From NCBI RefSeq assembly GCF_024362485.1, contig NZ_CP101456.1:558001-622000 (forward strand): a stretch of DNA of 64,000 nucleotides, written 5' to 3'. A program made the translations under genes and the position numbers. How positions within the stretch are numbered: the first letter of the stretch is position 1; each line of letters opens with the position of its first letter. The DNA comes from Natronobeatus ordinarius (lineage in GTDB: Archaea; Halobacteriota; Halobacteria; Halobacteriales; Natrialbaceae). Below, in pieces: positions 17,590 through 27,041 of this stretch. A model generated the notes under the pieces. It worked only from the letters and a program-made list of their open reading frames with translations, did no database searches and had not been told where the DNA came from.

Positions 17590-18468
17590 ATGGCAGAAGC
17601 CAACACCCTACCGAGCTGTCCGGAGTGTGGTGGCCGACTGCGAATCACGGCCACCGAGACGGTCTGTGAAGAGTGCGGACTCGTCTCCGCGGAGAACGCC
17701 ATCGACTACGGTCCCGAGTGGCGAACCTTCGAAGACGACGACGCCGACCGAAAGCGAACCGGTGCACCACTCACTCGCTCGCGCCACGACCGCGGTCTCT
17801 CGACCGAGATCGGCTACGGGACGGGAACGAGGATCACCGGCCGAAAACGCCGGCGCTTCGCCCGACTGCGCAGGGAACACAACCGCGCCCGTCTCTCGTC
17901 GAAAGCCGACACGAACCGGATGCACGGCTTTACGGAGATCCGACGAATCGTCGCCCAGCTGTCGCTGCCGATCGCCGCTCGAGAACAGGCGTGTGCCTTA
18001 TTCGAGTCGGCACAATCGGAAGGGCTCCTCCGCGGGCGGTCGATCGAAGGCTTCGCAGCCGCTGCCGTCTACGCGACGTGTCGAACGCTCTCGATCTCGC
18101 GAACGGTCGACGAAGTCGTCACGATCGCCGCCGCCGACGAGGCAGAACTCAAAGCCGCCTACGGCGCCCTCAACCGCGAACTCGGGCTCCCGACCGGTCC
18201 CATCGATCCGACCGAGTACCTGCCGCGGTACGCGTCTCACCTGGATCTCGACACGGCCATCGAACACCGTGCTCGAGAGTACGTCTCGAGCCTCCAGGAA
18301 GCCGGACTCGTCGGCGGCCGAAATCCGAGCGGCGTCGCCGCCGCCTGTCTCTACGCCGCCGCGCTCGAGGACGGCCACACCGTCACGCAAGCCGACGCAG
18401 CCGCCGTTGCCGACGTCTCGCCGGTCACGATCCGATCGACCGTCTCGAGTCTCTCGGAACTCCCCTGA
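17590..18468 (+). CDS. tfb: Transcription initiation factor IIB (TFB)
   Basis: A 292-residue TFB, which bridges TBP on the TATA box and RNA polymerase. The N-terminal zinc ribbon has CPECGG and CEECG (residues 10-33), followed by the B-reader region with GYGTGTRITGRKRRRF, then two cyclin-like repeats (about 95-190 and 195-290). Haloarchaea carry several TFB genes with different targets; which one this is cannot be said. A ribosome binding site GGAAGGA at about 17574-17580 lies before ATG 17590, and a TATA-like TCTATTAATCTT near 17539-17550 implies a short leader, unlike most genes here. Upstream in-frame ATGs at 17515 and 17551 are therefore not preferred. Confidence 0.92.
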   Translation: MAEANTLPSCPECGGRLRITATETVCEECGLVSAENAIDYGPEWRTFEDDDADRKRTGAPLTRSRHDRGLSTEIGYGTGTRITGRKRRRFARLRREHNRARLSSKADTNRMHGFTEIRRIVAQLSLPIAAREQACALFESAQSEGLLRGRSIEGFAAAAVYATCRTLSISRTVDEVVTIAAADEAELKAAYGALNRELGLPTGPIDPTEYLPRYASHLDLDTAIEHRAREYVSSLQEAGLVGGRNPSGVAAACLYAAALEDGHTVTQADAAAVADVSPVTIRSTVSSLSELP

Positions 18469-18566
18469 GCGGCACCGCTGTCCGTCAGTGCCGACCTCCT
18501 CGCACCACGGTCGCGGCTGTGTCAGTCGCCCGGTACGCAACCCGTGTGGACCCGTGCTCGAGCCGG

Positions 18567-20210
18567 TCAGTCCGGCCGCTCGATGAGTTTCGGGTTCCGG
18601 TCGCCGCAGCCGTGTCTGTAGATCGTGGTGTACGTTCGGTCCCGGTCTGCCGGCGAGTCGATCGTCTCGCGCGTCACGTCTTCGCCGACCATGTACATCG
18701 AGAGGTGTGTCAGTTCGTCGTCGTGCGCTGCCGACCACTGCTCGCAGATGTATTCGGCCAGCGTCGGTGCGACGTCGTTGCCGTGGCCGCCGCGGCGGAC
18801 GCTGTTCATGTAGAAGCGTTCGCGGTAGGTGCCGTACTGCGTCTGCAGCTGGTCGCCCGGCCGGTCGAAAGTCAGCTCCCGATCGTTCCAGACGTCGAGT
18901 CGCTCGCCGCGTTCGGTTTCAGCCGGGAAGACGTAGTAGCGGTCTTCCGTTCGGGGATTCGGACCGGCGAACACACCCCAGCCGACCGGCTGGTCGATTC
19001 CGACCTGGGTCGCGACCGACTCCACCTGTTTGACGCCGGATGACGTCTCGAGCGTCTCCGCGATCGACTCGTCGACTCGCACTTCGATCGGTCGGTCGTC
19101 CGCTGGGTCCGCGGCGACGACGGCCGCGACGTTGAACAGGATCACGGCGGCGACGAACAGGACGGTGACGACGACGATTCCGAGGGCGGCGGTGTACGTC
19201 ACACGCTTTGCGGCCACTGCCCGGTCGGACGTGAGTCGGTAGTCCGGAATCGCCGTCGCGACTCGCTCGAGGCGCCGCGCTTGCTCGGTCAGCCGAGCGG
19301 CGTCGAACCCGACGGCCGCGAGCGCCGCGTCGGCGTCGTCCCAGAACTGCGCCTGCAAGAAGAGCAACACGCCCATGAGGGCGACGTAGGGGAAGGCGCC
19401 GATGCGGACCGTGAGGGCGAACGACAGGTGGCCGGCGACGAACAGCGCGACCACCAGCATTCGCGGCCGGCCCTGCAAAACGATGAGCAGCCACGAACCA
19501 AGGAGCATGTAGAACCAGAGCAGGCCGCCGTACTCGAGCAGCGTCGGGTACTGGCTGACGACGTCGCCCAGCAGGAAGGTAATCTCGTCCATGGCGAGCA
19601 CGAGCGGGGCGGCGTCCCCGCTCGTCCACACCGACGACTGCGCCTTGATCAGGCCGTTAGAGAAGTACATGAAGACCATCTGGGCCAGGATCGCCGCGGA
19701 GGCGACGCTCGCGACGAACGGTCGCGGCGACCGCTCCCGGTGGACGGCGTCGACGGACCAGCGTTCGCCCAGCGGCAGGAAGATGGCCCAGAACAGGAGC
19801 AGTCGGAACAGCGTGTCGGCGTAGCTCAGGACGAACGGGTTGTGGTGGTCGAGCGAGACGACGAACGCGAACGTGAGGACCGTCGCAATCTTCGTCTTGT
19901 AGCCGACGATCAACTGGAGTGCGATCAGCCCCTGGAGGACGAACAGCGCGGCGATGACGGTCGAACTCGTCGTCAGGTGGTAGATCGAGTAGCCCGAGTA
20001 CTCCATCGCGAGCGATCGCGGGACGACTCCCGCGTCGGTGTAGAAGTACGTGAAGTTTCGCGAGCGGAGCAACAGGTCGGCCACGACGAGGAGACCGGCG
20101 AAAACGCGAAAGACCGCCAGCGTTCGCGTGTCGATCCGAACGCACCGCTGCAGGTAGCGCCAGAGCCGATGGCCCGACTCGAGGGAGGAGGGACGTGTTA
20201 CGGGACCCAT
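18567..20210 (-). CDS. HTTM-domain membrane protein (vitamin-K carboxylase-like)
   Basis: A 547-residue integral membrane protein. The first ~300 residues form the HTTM domain (horizontally transferred transmembrane, related to gamma-glutamyl carboxylase), with conserved RIDTRTLAVFRVFAGLLV, FTYFYTDAGVVPR, HHNPFVLSYADTLFRLLLFW and a later helix set. After another membrane helix near residues 345-370 comes a ~180-residue soluble C-terminal domain ending HGCGDRNPKLIERPD, probably outside the cell. The true reaction of archaeal HTTM proteins is unknown. It stands alone; the next genes on either side are on other strands or separated by about 190 bases. Confidence 0.85.
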   Translation of the reverse strand: MGPVTRPSSLESGHRLWRYLQRCVRIDTRTLAVFRVFAGLLVVADLLLRSRNFTYFYTDAGVVPRSLAMEYSGYSIYHLTTSSTVIAALFVLQGLIALQLIVGYKTKIATVLTFAFVVSLDHHNPFVLSYADTLFRLLLFWAIFLPLGERWSVDAVHRERSPRPFVASVASAAILAQMVFMYFSNGLIKAQSSVWTSGDAAPLVLAMDEITFLLGDVVSQYPTLLEYGGLLWFYMLLGSWLLIVLQGRPRMLVVALFVAGHLSFALTVRIGAFPYVALMGVLLFLQAQFWDDADAALAAVGFDAARLTEQARRLERVATAIPDYRLTSDRAVAAKRVTYTAALGIVVVTVLFVAAVILFNVAAVVAADPADDRPIEVRVDESIAETLETSSGVKQVESVATQVGIDQPVGWGVFAGPNPRTEDRYYVFPAETERGERLDVWNDRELTFDRPGDQLQTQYGTYRERFYMNSVRRGGHGNDVAPTLAEYICEQWSAAHDDELTHLSMYMVGEDVTRETIDSPADRDRTYTTIYRHGCGDRNPKLIERPD

Positions 20211-20364
20211 CAGTATCCGTCATTTCAGGCGAGCGATATAGGCGTTACTCACTAGCTGTCGACGGAGACGCTGGCGTCGGTCGTTCGGCCGAGCCGAGGT
20301 GGACCGACTATTCGATTCGGACGGGACGAGGTAAATCGACTGCTCGCGATCGCTCGGACTCGAT

Positions 20365-20416
20365 TTTCGCTCACCACTCTTCGAGTGGATCGGCTTTCGC
20401 TCACCACTCCTCGAGT
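20365..20416 (+). repeat. 22-base direct repeat duplicating the end of the DUF6176 gene
   Basis: The sequence around the stop codon (20395-20416) recurs at 20365-20386 with one mismatch. Read on the minus strand, the second copy lies just past the stop and repeats the codons for the last residues (LEEW, stop). Confidence 0.85.
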
Positions 20417-21339
20417 CGGCGCGGCCGGTCGGGGGCGATGGCGTGGGCGAGGAGTTCGACGTCGGTCTCGAGCGGGTATTCGAGAATCGTCTCGGGCGCC
20501 TCGAGAACCCGTCCGAGCACGATCTCGGAACCCCGTGCGACGGGGTTTTCGGTGTCGTAGTAGGCGTCGTACACGCGCGCCATCTCCTCGGCTTCCATGT
20601 ACCCGACCAGTGCGTAGCCGTCGGCCCGTCGCTCGAGGAAGACCGACTCGGTGTACATGTTCTCGGCGTCGAGCATCTCCGCGCTCCAGCGCTCGATCGG
20701 CCCGAGTTCGAGGTTGCCGTCGACGACGCGCCGCGAGAACCCCGCGAACCCGTCGGCGACCCGTTCCGGAAGCCCGGGCCTGAGTCGCATCCGGACCAGG
20801 TCGACGTCGACGGCCGCTCCGTCCGGTCCCGTGACGAGCGATCCGTCCCCGCTCGCAACCGTTCGGGGACGGGCGGGGTTGGCGGCGTGAACGAGCAACT
20901 CGCGGTCGACCACGGATTCGTCGGCGAATTCGACCGCCTCGTGGTCGACGGGAAACGCCTCGGCGACGGTCGAACGCGGCTCGTCCCACCGATCGGTCAC
21001 CGACCGGGGCACCTCTCCGTACCAGACGAGTTCGGGACCCGCTCCCTCGAGGTCGAGAAACAGCGACGCCGTCGTCGCCTCCTCGAGGCCCAGCACCGGC
21101 TCGGGGTCGCCCGCCGAGACGATCCCTGCGACGTGCGCCCGGAGCGACTCGAGTTCGGCGGGATCGACGCGCCGTCGGACGAGGAACGCCGCCCCCTCTC
21201 GTTCGGTCGCCGCCGGCGGTTCGCGCCGGGCCGAGTCCGATCGAGATCGATGCCGCCCGTACGCCACGGCTGCGACCGCGAGCATCGTTCCAGCGATCAC
21301 GCCGCGTCGCATCCACCGTCGAGGAAGTCGCCTGCGCAT
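20401..21339 (-). CDS. DUF6176-like protein with two internal repeats
   Basis: A 312-residue protein with an Arg-rich start and one membrane helix or signal (about residues 10-28). The rest contains two copies of a ~115-residue unit. Matching points are FLDLEGAGPELVWYGEV with ELLVHAANPARPR in the first, and FLERRADGYALVGYMEA with ELLAHAIAPDRPR in the second; the second matches DUF6176, whose function is unknown. The start at 21339 is chosen for its basic pre-helix residues; 21312 is an alternative. It is divergent from the HTH_10 regulator (84 bases between), so the regulator may control it. Confidence 0.72.
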   Translation of the reverse strand: MRRRLPRRWMRRGVIAGTMLAVAAVAYGRHRSRSDSARREPPAATEREGAAFLVRRRVDPAELESLRAHVAGIVSAGDPEPVLGLEEATTASLFLDLEGAGPELVWYGEVPRSVTDRWDEPRSTVAEAFPVDHEAVEFADESVVDRELLVHAANPARPRTVASGDGSLVTGPDGAAVDVDLVRMRLRPGLPERVADGFAGFSRRVVDGNLELGPIERWSAEMLDAENMYTESVFLERRADGYALVGYMEAEEMARVYDAYYDTENPVARGSEIVLGRVLEAPETILEYPLETDVELLAHAIAPDRPRRLEEW

Positions 21340-21423
21340 ACACCGACGTTGGCCTGGTACGCCGTTCACCCTGCTCCCGAACTGTATCGGCCATTGAAGT
21401 ACCTCGAGTCGAAACGTCCGGCT

Positions 21424-22071
21424 ATGCGATCGATGCGAGTCGAACTCCGCTTTGCTCCCGAGACGACGATGCCGATTCACGATCTCCTCTGTACCGATCC
21501 CGACCTCGAGCGGGAGTTGATCCTCGGCGGGCAGGCCGTCGACGGCGTCGAGACGATCACCTCGTTCGTGTACGGCGAGCCGGCCGCCTACGAGTCGCTC
21601 CTCGAGGCGCAGGCGTCGGTGCTCGAGTACGACGTCACGCCGACACCGGAGGGCTTTTTCGTCTACGCCCGCCGGGAACTCGGGCCTGACGGTGAGTCGA
21701 TGTTCGACGCCCTCGCCCGGGACACCGTCGTGGTCGTCCCACCGGTCGAAGTCCGGTCCGATCGAACGATTCGCCTGACCCTCGTCGGCCACCCGGACGA
21801 TCTCCGGGAAGTACTCGAACTCGTTCCCGACGGCGTCGACCTGGACGTCCGGCACGTAGGTGACGGCGTCTCGACGACGGGGATCTCGATCACCGACAGA
21901 CAGCGCGAAGCCCTCCGGCTCGCACGCGACGTCGGCTACTACGACGTTCCCCGGCGAAACGGCATCGAGGCCGTCGCGGCCGAACTCGAGTGTGCGGTGT
22001 CGACGGCCTCGGAACTGCTCCGCCGGGGCGAGGCGCGGGCCGTCGAGGGGGTACTCGAGGTCGGCCCGTAA
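21424..22071 (+). CDS. HTH_10 transcriptional regulator (bacterio-opsin activator type)
   Basis: A 215-residue protein in two parts. The N-terminal ~150 residues are the sensory half seen in Bat-like haloarchaeal regulators. The C-terminal ITDRQREALRLARDVGYYDVPRR begins the HTH_10 DNA-binding domain, continuing through IEAVAAELECAVSTASELL, the recognition part. There is no PAS or GAF domain. The start could also be the ATG at 21433. It is divergent from the DUF6176 gene and 51 bases upstream of an ABC ATPase gene read in the same direction, which are its most likely local targets. Confidence 0.85.
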   Translation: MRSMRVELRFAPETTMPIHDLLCTDPDLERELILGGQAVDGVETITSFVYGEPAAYESLLEAQASVLEYDVTPTPEGFFVYARRELGPDGESMFDALARDTVVVVPPVEVRSDRTIRLTLVGHPDDLREVLELVPDGVDLDVRHVGDGVSTTGISITDRQREALRLARDVGYYDVPRRNGIEAVAAELECAVSTASELLRRGEARAVEGVLEVGP

Positions 22072-22092
22072 CGCCCTGAATAAATCAGAAGA

Positions 22093-22105
22093 GTAATACA
22101 TTTAC
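22093..22105 (+). promoter_or_regulatory. Promoter of the ABC exporter pair
   Basis: AT-rich GTAATACATTTAC ending about 17 bases before ATG 22123; the core is centred about 25 bases upstream. Confidence 0.4.
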
Positions 22106-22122
22106 ACAGATATGTTGGTCGT

Positions 22123-23058
22123 ATGGCCGCGATCGAACTTCGCGGCGTGACCAAACGCTACGAGCGGTTCGGCCTCTTCGGGGGCCGGTCGGTCACCGCC
22201 CTCCACGACCTCGACCTCACCGTCCAGTCCGGCGAGATCTTCGGCTTTTTAGGCCCCAACGGCGCGGGGAAGTCGACGACGATCGACGTCCTGCTCGGCT
22301 ACACCGCCCCGACCGCGGGCTCGGTTCGCGTCCTCGGTCGCGACGTCGCCACCGAAGGGCCCGCCGTTCGCGAGCGCGTCGGTGTCCTCCCCGACGGCTA
22401 CGGCCCGATCGGGGAGCGAACGGGTCGCGAACACGTCGAGTTCGCCATCGAGGCGAAAGGCGCCGACGACGACCCGGACGAACTCATCGAGCGCGTCGGC
22501 ATGCGCGGACCCGACGCGTACCCCGTCGAGGAGTACTCGAAGGGGATGGCTCAGCGGCTCCTGCTCGCGATGGCGCTGGTCGGCGAGCCTGACCTGCTGA
22601 TCCTCGACGAGCCCTCGACCGGCCTCGACCCCAACGGCGCCCGCGAGATGCGCCGGATCGTCCGCGAGGAGAACGCCCGCGGCGCGACGGTCTTCTTCTC
22701 GAGTCACATTTTAGAGCAGGTCGAGGCGGTCTGTGACCGAGTCGCCATCGTCGACGGCGGCGAACTCGTCGCCGTCGACACGATCGACGCGCTGCGCGAA
22801 TCGAGCGGCGGGACGTCTGCCGTCACCCTCGAACTCTCGAGCGTTCCCGACGACGCGCTCGAGCGCGTTCGCTCGCTCGAAGGCGTCTCTGGCGTCAGAT
22901 CGAACGGGTCGACCGTCGTCGTCGCCTGCGAGAACGCGGCGAAGGCAGCGGTCGTCGCCACGGTCTACGACGCCGGGGCCGACGTGCGGAACGTCACCAC
23001 GAGCGAAATGCCCCTGGAAGACCTGTTCGAGCGCTACACGCGAGGTGTCGCGCAGTGA
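22123..23058 (+). CDS. ABC transporter ATP-binding protein
   Basis: A 311-residue ATPase of the exporter class. Walker A GPNGAGKS is at residues 44-51, the signature loop is YSKGMAQRL, Walker B is LLILDEPSTGLDP and the H-loop is SSH. A ~90-residue C-terminal extension (from about 220) is typical of ATPases that pair with ABC-2 permeases. The stop overlaps the permease start by four bases, so the two are translationally coupled and form one transporter. The substrate is unknown. Confidence 0.9.
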   Translation: MAAIELRGVTKRYERFGLFGGRSVTALHDLDLTVQSGEIFGFLGPNGAGKSTTIDVLLGYTAPTAGSVRVLGRDVATEGPAVRERVGVLPDGYGPIGERTGREHVEFAIEAKGADDDPDELIERVGMRGPDAYPVEEYSKGMAQRLLLAMALVGEPDLLILDEPSTGLDPNGAREMRRIVREENARGATVFFSSHILEQVEAVCDRVAIVDGGELVAVDTIDALRESSGGTSAVTLELSSVPDDALERVRSLEGVSGVRSNGSTVVVACENAAKAAVVATVYDAGADVRNVTTSEMPLEDLFERYTRGVAQ

Positions 23059-23900
23059 CCGTCCCGTCCCCCGAGACGCTCGCGCTGTTCGTCCGCGAGG
23101 ACGTCCAGGACACCGTCCGGGAGCGACAGTTCCACCTCCTCGTGGGCATCTTCGTCCTCCTCGCGGCGCTCGTGACCTACGCCGCCGGGCGATCGACGTC
23201 GGCCCGCGGCGGCGAGCCCGAGCTGATCCCAACGCTCCTCCCGCTGTTCGCGATGCTGACGCCGCTGCTCGCGCTCGGCTTCTTCGCGTCCTCGCTCGTC
23301 GAGAAGCGAACGACCGGCGCGCTCAAAGTCGTTCTCGGGTTGCCGATCTCCCGCGGAACGGTGGTCCTCGGGACGTTCCTGGGGCGATCGATCGTGATCT
23401 GTACGGCGGTGGTCGCGTCGATGCTCGTTGCGACCCCGATCGCCGCGTTATTCGGGGTGACCGTCGATCCCGTCAGGCTCGTCGTCGTGACGCTGATCCT
23501 CGCGCTCCTCGGCGTGACGTTTACGGCCCTCGCGGTCGCGATCTCGGCGGTCGTCCGAACGACGACCCGGGCGACGATCGCCGCGTTCGGAGCGTTCGTC
23601 CTGTTCTTTTTCGGGTTCTGGGCACAGCTTCCTACCGCCGTGCTGTACGTCCGCCACGGCTTCTCGTTCCCCGAGACGACTCCGGCGTGGGTCGAACTCG
23701 TCGCGGCGATCAATCCCGTCGCCGCGTACACGTACCTGCTCACCGGATTCGATGCCGACCTCACTGGCGGCTGGTTCGTCAGACCGCCGTCGGAGCCGGC
23801 CGTCTACGAACGGCCGGCATTCGCACTCGCCGTGCTCGTCGGCTGGATCGTCGTCTCGGTCGGGGCCGGCTACCACCGCTTTCGGGCCACCGATCTCTGA
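23055..23900 (+). CDS. ABC-2 type permease
   Basis: A 281-residue protein starting with GTG (overlap GTGA with the ATPase gene). It shows an N-terminal helix after the VREDVQDTVRERQFHLL segment typical of ABC-2 permeases, then five more helices (about residues 65-85, 105-130, 140-165, 170-195 and 250-272). A large outside loop lies between the first two. It forms the membrane half of the exporter with the upstream ATPase. Cargo cannot be told from the sequence; haloarchaeal relatives include copper-related NosY-like permeases. Confidence 0.85.
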   Translation: MTVPSPETLALFVREDVQDTVRERQFHLLVGIFVLLAALVTYAAGRSTSARGGEPELIPTLLPLFAMLTPLLALGFFASSLVEKRTTGALKVVLGLPISRGTVVLGTFLGRSIVICTAVVASMLVATPIAALFGVTVDPVRLVVVTLILALLGVTFTALAVAISAVVRTTTRATIAAFGAFVLFFFGFWAQLPTAVLYVRHGFSFPETTPAWVELVAAINPVAAYTYLLTGFDADLTGGWFVRPPSEPAVYERPAFALAVLVGWIVVSVGAGYHRFRATDL

Positions 23901-23922
23901 TCGGCGATCCACCGATCGCTGA

Positions 23923-24507
23923 TCACACCGGAACGAACTCGAGCGCGAGCCAGGCGAAGACGGCGGCGTAGATCGGGATCGTCAGGTTGTCGTCGAGCAC
24001 GAACTCGCCGTAAGTGACCTTCACCCCGTCGGCGAGCGTCCCGCCGAGGGCGGCGGCGATCGCCGCCGCGGGCGGGAGAAACGGCAGGGCCAGCACCAGC
24101 ATGACGCCGAACGTCGCGGCGAGCACCTGCGGGCGCTTGATCCGGCGCAACGTATCGTCCGAGAGCGCGCCGCTTACGGGGTCGCCGATCGCGAGCATCA
24201 ACATGGCGGGGAGGGCGACCTCGGGCCCGAAGACGAGCACGACGATCGTCATGCTCACCACGTAGTAACCGTAGCCCGCGAACTGGTCCTGTTCGTACTC
24301 GCGGGTGAGCTTCTCGTAGACCCACCACTCGAGGCCGACCCGCAGGCGGAGGAACTCGAGGCCGATCGCACCGAGGGCGAGCACGACCATCAGGACGCCA
24401 AAGCGCTCCCAGGTGAGCGGCAACTCGAGGAACTGCGCGAGGAGGTAGAGGGCGACGAGGCCGGCGCCGCTCGCGTGAACCAGTCGTCGCTTGAGTTCGT
24501 CGGCCAT
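23923..24507 (-). CDS. Dolichol kinase / phosphatidate cytidylyltransferase-like
   Basis: A 194-residue membrane protein with about six helices. ELKRRLVHASGAGLVALYLL at the start and AIGDPVSGALSD in the middle match the CTP-using kinase/cytidylyltransferase fold shared by dolichol kinase, SEC59 and CdsA. The GGTLADGVK segment near the end carries the second conserved acidic part. In archaea such proteins may phosphorylate polyprenols for glycosylation or act in lipid recycling; the exact substrate is open. The gene starts 42 bases after glyS ends, same direction. Confidence 0.75.
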   Translation of the reverse strand: MADELKRRLVHASGAGLVALYLLAQFLELPLTWERFGVLMVVLALGAIGLEFLRLRVGLEWWVYEKLTREYEQDQFAGYGYYVVSMTIVVLVFGPEVALPAMLMLAIGDPVSGALSDDTLRRIKRPQVLAATFGVMLVLALPFLPPAAAIAAALGGTLADGVKVTYGEFVLDDNLTIPIYAAVFAWLALEFVPV

Positions 24508-24549
24508 CCAGTCGTCTTCCGAACGCCGTGATATTCAGTTCGTCGATAC

Positions 24550-26295
24550 TTAGAGCTCCGCGAACGCGAGGTCGCCCGCCCGCAACGCCGCGAGCGTCGC
24601 CGGCAATTCGTCGATCGGGAGGCGCTTCTGGGCGGTCGAATCGCGCTCGCGGACGGTCACGGCGTCGTCCTCGAGGCTCTCGTAGTCGACCGTCACGCAG
24701 AAGGGCGTGCCGACCTCGTCCTGGCGGCGATAGCGCCGGCCGATCGCACCGGAGTCGTCGTAGGTGACCGACAGGCCCTCGGCGCGCAACTCGGCGGCGA
24801 TCGCGTTCGCCTCGGCCTCGAGGTCGTCGTCGCGCTGGAGCGGGAAGACGCCGACGAAGGTCGGCGCGACCTCGGGGTCGAGCGCGAGGTAGGTCCGCTC
24901 CTCGCCGTCGACCTCGTCCTCGCGGTAGGCGTGATGCAAGACCGTGTAGACGAGTCGGTCGACGCCGAAGGAGGGCTCGACGACGTTCGGGATGACGTGC
25001 TCGCCGGCGATCGTCTCCTCGTCGACGGCAAAGCCGGTCTTTTCGACGGGAATCTCGTGAGCCTCGTCCTCGAGGTCGATTTCGACCGTTTCGCCGTCGA
25101 ACGCGGCCCGGTCGCGCTCGGCCAGTTTCTCGAGTGCCTCGACGACGGCGCCAGCGTCGCCGCCGAACTCCGGACCCAGGTAGCTCATGTCGGGGTCGAC
25201 GGTGGCGCGTTCGACGACCTTCGGCTCGTCGTACTGCTTGAAGACGGTGAAGCGCTCGCCGGAGTGGTCGGCGTGGTTCGAGAGGTCGTAGTCGCCCCGG
25301 TGGGCGAAGCCCGCGATCTCGATCCAGTTCCCGTCGATTTCGGACTCGGCGTCCCAGCAGTCACTCGCGTAGTGAGCTCGCTCGCCCGAGAGGTGCTGGC
25401 GGAAGCGAAAGCGATCTGCGTCGACGCCGACCGACGCGTACCACTCCTGGGAGACGCCGAGGAAGTAGGCGATCCAGGGGTCGGCGATCGTGCCGTCGGC
25501 GACCGCCTCGCCGATCGTCGTCTCGATGGGCTCGCCGTCGTCGGCCTGCTGCTCGGGCGCTGGGTAGAGCGTCACGGGGACGTCCTCGACGCTCGAGAGC
25601 TCTGGTTCGTCCTCCTCGGGATCGATGAACAGCTCGAGTTCGGCCTGGGTGAACTCCCGGGTGCGGATGATCGAGCGGCGGGGGCTGATCTCGTTTCGGT
25701 AGGCCCGGCCGATCTGGGTGACGCCGAAGGGGAGCTGGTTGCGGGCGTACTCCTTGAGCCGGGGGAACTCGACGAAGATGCCCTGGGCCGTTTCCGGGCG
25801 CATGTAGCCGGGCTGGGCGTCGCCGGGGCCGATGTTCGTCGCGAACATGAGGTTGAAGTCCTCGACGGCGACGCCCGCGAGTCCCGCACCGCACTCGGGA
25901 CAGACGAGTTCGTACTCGGCGATGATCTCCTCGACCTCGGGGATCGGGAGGCTCTCTGCGTCCTCGTACTCGGTGTTGTCCTCGACGAGGTGATCCGCAC
26001 GGGAGCTCGTCTCACACTCGGGACACTCGACCAGCATATCGTCGAACCCCTCGAGGTGGCCCGACGCCTCGAAGACCGGTTCGGGCATGATCGTCGGCGC
26101 GTCGATCTCCATGTGACCCTCGCCGAGAGCGTATCGCTCGCGCCAGGCGTCCTCGAGGTTGCTCTTTAGCGACGCGCCCTGTGGGCCGAAGGTGTAGAAG
26201 CCGCCGACGCCGCCGTAGACACCTGAGGACTGGAAGAAGTAGCCGCGTCGCTTGGCGAGCTCGACTAACTTCTCGCTCGTTGCCTCCTCGCTCAT
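24550..26295 (-). CDS. glyS: Glycyl-tRNA synthetase (archaeal/eukaryal alpha2 type)
   Basis: A 581-residue class II aminoacyl-tRNA synthetase that charges tRNA-Gly. The N-terminus KLVELAKRRGYFFQSSGVYGG and GFYTFGPQGASLKSNLE hold motif 1; RPETAQGIFVEFPRL and GRAYRNEISPRRSIIRTREF hold motif 2; the catalytic core closes with PSFGVDRLVYTVLHHAY (motif 3 region). Two cysteine pairs (ECPECET and VCPECGAG) form the inserted zinc-binding part. The C-terminal anticodon-binding domain begins near residue 465. The length fits the archaeal enzyme. The last line of the ORF is close to the downstream dolichol-kinase-like gene. Confidence 0.96.
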   Translation of the reverse strand: MSEEATSEKLVELAKRRGYFFQSSGVYGGVGGFYTFGPQGASLKSNLEDAWRERYALGEGHMEIDAPTIMPEPVFEASGHLEGFDDMLVECPECETSSRADHLVEDNTEYEDAESLPIPEVEEIIAEYELVCPECGAGLAGVAVEDFNLMFATNIGPGDAQPGYMRPETAQGIFVEFPRLKEYARNQLPFGVTQIGRAYRNEISPRRSIIRTREFTQAELELFIDPEEDEPELSSVEDVPVTLYPAPEQQADDGEPIETTIGEAVADGTIADPWIAYFLGVSQEWYASVGVDADRFRFRQHLSGERAHYASDCWDAESEIDGNWIEIAGFAHRGDYDLSNHADHSGERFTVFKQYDEPKVVERATVDPDMSYLGPEFGGDAGAVVEALEKLAERDRAAFDGETVEIDLEDEAHEIPVEKTGFAVDEETIAGEHVIPNVVEPSFGVDRLVYTVLHHAYREDEVDGEERTYLALDPEVAPTFVGVFPLQRDDDLEAEANAIAAELRAEGLSVTYDDSGAIGRRYRRQDEVGTPFCVTVDYESLEDDAVTVRERDSTAQKRLPIDELPATLAALRAGDLAFAEL

Positions 26296-26502
26296 AGCTC
26301 TCGCGTGTGGACTCGACTCGTTCGATGGGCGTTCGACCGAACCGACGAGGCGTCGGTCGATCGCCGCGACTCCTGTGCGTTCATACTCAATCGTACCGTG
26401 AAACCCCGCCTAAAAGTCACTTTCGTCGCGTCGTGACGCGTTCACACGCGTTCAGCGATTGCCGGCGCTCGCGTGCTCAGCTCACCGACAATCGTGTGTT
26501 CA

Positions 26503-26862
26503 TCACTCAGATAGCTCGCCGATCGCCCCCGCCGCCTCGAAGAGCGCGAGCACGCCCTCCTCGAGTGCGAGCCGCCCGAACTCGGTCACCTCGTACTGCT
26601 CGCCGTCACAGTCGTCGCCGATCAGACACGCCATCCGTTCGGCGAGGACGCCGCCGTCGATCAGTGCCTCGACGTCTGCCTCGACGGCCGCCACCGGGCG
26701 ACCGACGTCCGCCGCGATCTCCTCGAGGGTGCGTCCGTCGACCTCGGCGGCGTACACCGCGTAGGTCAGCTCGAATCGGTCGGGGTCGCCGAGTGCGGCG
26801 ACGGTCTCTAAGATCTCTTCGACGTCCATGATCGGATCGCTCGCGTCGTCTAGTAACGTCAT
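26503..26862 (-). CDS. Small winged-helix (ArsR-like) protein
   Basis: A 119-residue protein. From EEILETVAALGDPDRFELTY to the end it reads as a winged-helix domain: the helix pair TLEEIAADVGRPVAAVEADVEALIDGGVL is the HTH and EQYEVTEFGRLALEEGVLAL the wing and last helix. One Cys (in MACLIGDDC, with a second three residues on) could bind a metal or respond to thiol stress, but that is a guess. Start MTLLDDASD; a longer frame exists upstream but is Arg-rich and without family character. It stands alone. Confidence 0.75.
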   Translation of the reverse strand: MTLLDDASDPIMDVEEILETVAALGDPDRFELTYAVYAAEVDGRTLEEIAADVGRPVAAVEADVEALIDGGVLAERMACLIGDDCDGEQYEVTEFGRLALEEGVLALFEAAGAIGELSE

Positions 26863-27041
26863 AGCCTCCCGTTCGCACGACACGCTCTTAGTATTGTACG
26901 TCTGTGTGACGACCGAAAAATGACGCCTCGTCGTCGGGTGCACGGTTCGTTGTGGAACGGCCGCTCGAGCGTCGCCCGATCGATCATCGGCAGTCCGCCG
27001 ACGACCACCACGCCGACCGCATCGCCACGACGGTGTGGCGA

